40,850 nucleotides of DNA. Source: Candidatus Schekmanbacteria bacterium. Lineage in GTDB: Bacteria; CSSED10-310; JACPHN01. The translations under genes were made by a program, and so were the position numbers. The notes below the pieces were generated by a model. That model did no database searches. It saw only the letters and a list, made by a program, of their open reading frames with translations, and was not told the origin of the DNA. Below, one piece after another: positions 40,395 to 40,850 of this stretch. Position 1 is the stretch's first letter, and every line of letters starts with the position of its first letter. Where the stretch lies: contig JACPHN010000134.1 in NCBI GenBank assembly GCA_016188575.1, positions 1 to 40,850 on the forward strand. The letters run 5' to 3'.

Positions 40395-40850
40395 ATGGCA
40401 AGGCGAATGACCGGCACGGCGATGGCCGTGGGAGCGATGGTGGCCGCGGGTCTATTCCGATGGCCGTGGGAGCGATGGTGGCCGCGGGTCTATTCCTCTG
40501 GCAGACGCCCCCCCCCCCCCGAATTGGACGCAGGCGCGAGCACCGGAGTCCGCTCGGCGGGCGGTGAACCCGGGCGCGGTCGCAGCCCGCGCGCCGGAGG
40601 GCGAGCCGGCGGACGAGCTCCGGGCGGCGGTGGCGCCGGCAGCCGCACCGCGTGGTGACGAAGCGCCGCGCGTGGCACTGCTACCCGAAGCATCCGGCAT
40701 GGCGATCGCGCTGGCGGGAGCGGACGCAGGAGAGGCGGAGATGGCGCCGGTGCGGTTTTCCAGTCGGGTGACGCGGCTGTCGATTGGCGGCGAGGTGATG
40801 CTGGGAGCCCGGCGCGGCGCGTTGACGTGGCGGCCGGTCGCGGGCGGGCT
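40395..40850 (+). CDS. Partial gene with frame-disrupted 5' end (window edge)
   Basis: ATG 40395 (GGGAGG upstream) reads MARRMTGTAMAVGAMVAAGL, a likely signal sequence or anchor. A 38-bp duplication then throws that frame off. The frame that looks coding downstream (PNWTQARAPESARRAV, then VRFSSRVTRLSIGGEVMLGA) is open from 40411 to the window end with high third-base GC, but connects to neither the ATG frame nor the copy-2 ATG at 40460 because the C13 run (40508-40520) has the wrong length. A 14-C (or 11-C) run would join 40460 to the body. It may be phase-variable, decayed, or wrongly sequenced. Downstream product unknown. Confidence 0.45.
40421..40496 (+). repeat. Perfect 38-bp tandem duplication
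   Basis: 40421-40458 and 40459-40496 are identical copies starting GATGGCCGTGGGAGCG and ending GGTCTATTCC. 38 is not a multiple of three, so the duplication shifts frame. Each copy contains internal ATG codons (MAVGAMVAAGLF), which makes an alternative start possible. Confidence 0.9.
40508..40520 (+). repeat. Homopolymer C13 tract
   Basis: Thirteen consecutive C residues, 11 bases after the 38-bp duplication and within the same frame-disrupted gene. Homopolymers of this length are slippage-prone and also a classic place for sequencing or assembly length errors. Confidence 0.9.

Noticed and set aside
40320-40658. 112-residue frame covering the duplicated region
   Set aside because: Past the first repeat copy it reads Arg/Gly/Trp-rich nonsense; the codon-like body is in another frame.
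1-40850. CRISPR array, insertion sequence, integrase or phage genes
   Set aside because: No regularly spaced repeats, transposase motifs or terminal repeats were found in either strand.

Overview
The window (40,850 bases) looks like a chromosomal segment of a high-GC, probably Gram-negative-type bacterium, possibly an uncultured lineage. The grounds are the complete S10-spc-alpha ribosomal superoperon with tuf directly upstream, many GTG and TTG starts, bifunctional PBP1A-type and SMC genes, a fused B12-dependent acyl-CoA mutase and a siroheme reductase. I see no mobile element, CRISPR array, tRNA or rRNA gene. I cannot name the taxon from sequence alone. The zinc-binding (C+) forms of S14, L36, S4 and L24, the zinc-lid adenylate kinase and the order adk-map-infA-rpmJ-rpsM-rpsK-rpsD-rpoA-rplQ fit several non-enterobacterial phyla.

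Region 1 (1-16,190, all plus strand) is the translation and transcription superoperon: 3' end of tuf, then rpsJ-rplC-rplD-rplW-rplB-rpsS-rplV-rpsC-rplP-rpmC-rpsQ-rplN-rplX-rplE-rpsN-rpsH-rplF-rplR-rpsE-rpmD-rplO-secY-adk-map-infA-rpmJ-rpsM-rpsK-rpsD-rpoA-rplQ, closed by a GC-rich terminator. Many junctions overlap (stop and start sharing bases). The most striking anomaly is rpoA: it encodes only the alpha N-terminal domain plus a short Ser/Ala tail, with no alpha C-terminal domain. L4 carries an internal insertion, and S3 and L17 carry long low-complexity C-terminal tails.

Region 2 (16,208-22,939, plus strand) encodes envelope and secreted functions: an 838-residue GT-C type membrane glycosyltransferase-like protein (TIGR03663/Agl23-like) fused to an NHL beta-propeller, a membrane-anchored helical protein, a secreted zinc metalloprotease with an M64-like motif, and a class I methyltransferase. 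Perfect hairpins or palindromes lie just upstream of two of these genes.

Region 3 (22,969-35,612, minus strand) reads smc, a polytopic FHA/VWA-like membrane protein overlapping smc by 4 bases, an IcmF-type fused B12/GTPase/mutase, a nitrite/sulfite reductase whose usual C-terminal helical extension is knocked out of frame, and a conserved-looking hypothetical. A low-confidence plus-strand ORF lies between the mutase and the FHA gene.

Region 4 (35,847-40,850, plus strand) is divergent from smc: a PBP1A-type peptidoglycan synthase, aspartate-semialdehyde dehydrogenase (asd), a secreted hypothetical, and a window-truncated gene whose 5' end carries a perfect 38-bp tandem duplication and a run of 13 C residues that together put start and body in different frames. 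The PBP, asd (diaminopimelate/lysine pathway) and smc genes are basic cell-cycle and wall functions. I did not find one obvious new multi-gene system; the best leads are the CTD-less alpha subunit, the smc-coupled FHA/VWA membrane protein, the glycosyltransferase-NHL fusion and the frame-disrupted loci.
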